From assembly GCA_947040595.1 (NCBI GenBank), contig CAMRBZ010000005.1, positions 1-44,289 of the forward strand: a stretch of DNA of 44,289 nt, in the 5' to 3' direction. Position 1 is the first letter of the stretch, and every line of letters begins with the position of its first letter. The stretch is from an uncultured Enterovibrio sp. (GTDB taxonomy: Bacteria; Pseudomonadota; Gammaproteobacteria; Enterobacterales; Vibrionaceae). Shown here in pieces: positions 43,612 to 44,289 of the stretch. A program made the position numbers and the translations under genes. Under the pieces are notes generated by a model. That model was not told where the DNA came from. It made no database searches and saw only the letters and a program-made list of their open reading frames with translations.

Positions 43612-44289
43612 TGTAGAGTCTCCCAAAATGGGTCTTCTTTGTATATTGTGTCTAATAAGTCAGGGCACCTTTCCAGCCATTCCGATGGAATGTTTTAGCA
43701 TACTGAGCCAAATCATCTATAGCAATCGGTAATTTGTCCATCATTTCATTTTTGAAATGCAAATCAAGCTGGGTGCTGTACCAAAAAGAACTAAATGCAT
43801 GAAGTTTTTTTGTTTTTTTCAAAATTATAAGCAAGATCAAATGCGAGGTTATGATCGAGCACCACGACGTCATTCGTTTTTGGATTCAGAAATAAATTAG
43901 GATTACCACTTTTCTCTGTCAGTGATCTGTCTTCATTTTTAATCAAGTAATCAAATAAAAAGAGACGTTTCGCCAGTTGTGGCTTAATAGATTTTAAATC
44001 AGAGTATTTAAGCTCAACAAGATTTGCTATTTCTCTAGAAGCAAATATGTAACAGTCTCCGTCTGCTCCCCCAAAATCCGATTTAGCCTCTTCATTATAT
44101 TTAAGTAAGAAAGGATCAAGGTATGCGATAGCAGAGGGTGGAACAGGTAAACCAAGAGATCGGCCTCGTTCTGCACACACTCATTCCTTAATCAAACCTT
44201 CGTATAAGGCTTCTGGGCCTTTTATGTAATAGCGGTTTCCGTCTGATAATCGACAGTGCCAAGGATTTGTTTTTCCTTGATGAGAGCGT
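43608..44289 (-). pseudogene. Broken HipA-like kinase gene (partial at window edge)
   Basis: Reading all pieces gives a HipA-family kinase-like protein: HCRLSDGNRYYIKGPEALYE, then CAERGRSLGLPVPPSA, the catalytic-loop type block LFDYLIKNEDRSLTEKSGNP and metal-site VVVLDHNLAFD, ending ERCPDLLDTIYKEDPFWETL. Three lesions break it: a TGA at 44183-44181 where relatives have Trp (LIKE-stop-VCAERG); an extra A in a 7-A run (plus 43805-43811 or 43813-43819); and a missing A in a 4-A run near 43693-43696. The true stop overlaps the DUF3037 ATG. The two indels are in homopolymers, so assembly error is possible for them; the TGA is a substitution. The 5' end is outside the window. Confidence 0.8.

Noticed and set aside
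44181..44183. UGA recoded as Trp or selenocysteine in the HipA-like gene
   Set aside because: prfA, ccmE and other genes here end in TGA, so UGA is a normal stop; no SECIS-like hairpin is visible, and the gene has other lesions.

Overview
The window reads as chromosomal DNA of a polar-flagellated gammaproteobacterium close to Vibrionaceae. Evidence: the gene string fliO-P-Q-R-flhB-flhA-flhF-flhG-fliA-cheY-Z-A-B-parC-parP-cheW-DUF2802 followed by ccmA-I is the Vibrio polar flagellum/chemotaxis arrangement, including the ParC/ParP array-positioning pair. The hemA-prfA-prmC-sirB2-sirB1-kdsA string is also standard for this group. ERIC-like intergenic repeats fit Enterobacterales/Vibrionales relatives. 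The species cannot be named from the sequence alone.

Layout. (1) 1-4.1 kb: two minus-strand genes, malX (PTS EIICB) and malY (PLP C-S lyase/MalY), embedded in several ERIC-like repeats. (2) 4.1-9.5 kb: plus-strand housekeeping block for haem/tRNA (hemA), translation termination (prfA, prmC), sirB2, sirB1 and KDO synthesis (kdsA), closed by a strong terminator. (3) 9.7-15.2 kb: a looser region with an unrecognised 316-codon gene, smrA, tRNA-Pro(TGG), a possible micro-protein, a TraB/GumN-family secreted protein, the DTW-domain tRNA modification enzyme, more ERIC copies and an ERIC fold-back remnant. (4) 15.2-31.5 kb: the flagellar export and chemotaxis block, all plus strand, with sigma-54-type promoter candidates before fliO and before flhA. 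(5) 31.5-33.1 kb: a gap, then two minus-strand genes (FlhB C-domain homolog and a FliK-like protein). (6) 33.2-41.1 kb: complete cytochrome c maturation operon ccmABCDEFGHI, densely overlapped, then mlaA, ended by a bidirectional terminator shared with convergent fadL. (7) 42.7-44.3 kb: a DUF3037 gene coupled to a broken HipA-like kinase gene at the window edge.

How the genes work together: FliOPQR/FlhAB form the export gate; FlhF/FlhG set pole position and number of flagella; FliA drives late genes; CheYZABW plus ParC/ParP form and place the chemoreceptor array. Ccm proteins mature c-type cytochromes. MlaA and FadL act in the outer membrane on phospholipid retrieval and long-chain fatty acid uptake.

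No clear new multi-gene system is visible. The best candidates for a second look are the decayed HipA-like/DUF3037 pair, the orphan 316-codon gene, the ERIC cluster and its rearranged copies, the three-repeat CheA linker next to ParC/ParP, and the flagellar locus beginning abruptly at fliO with its own promoter candidate. Several start codons were re-chosen (TTG, GTG or internal ATG) and the reason is given in each entry.
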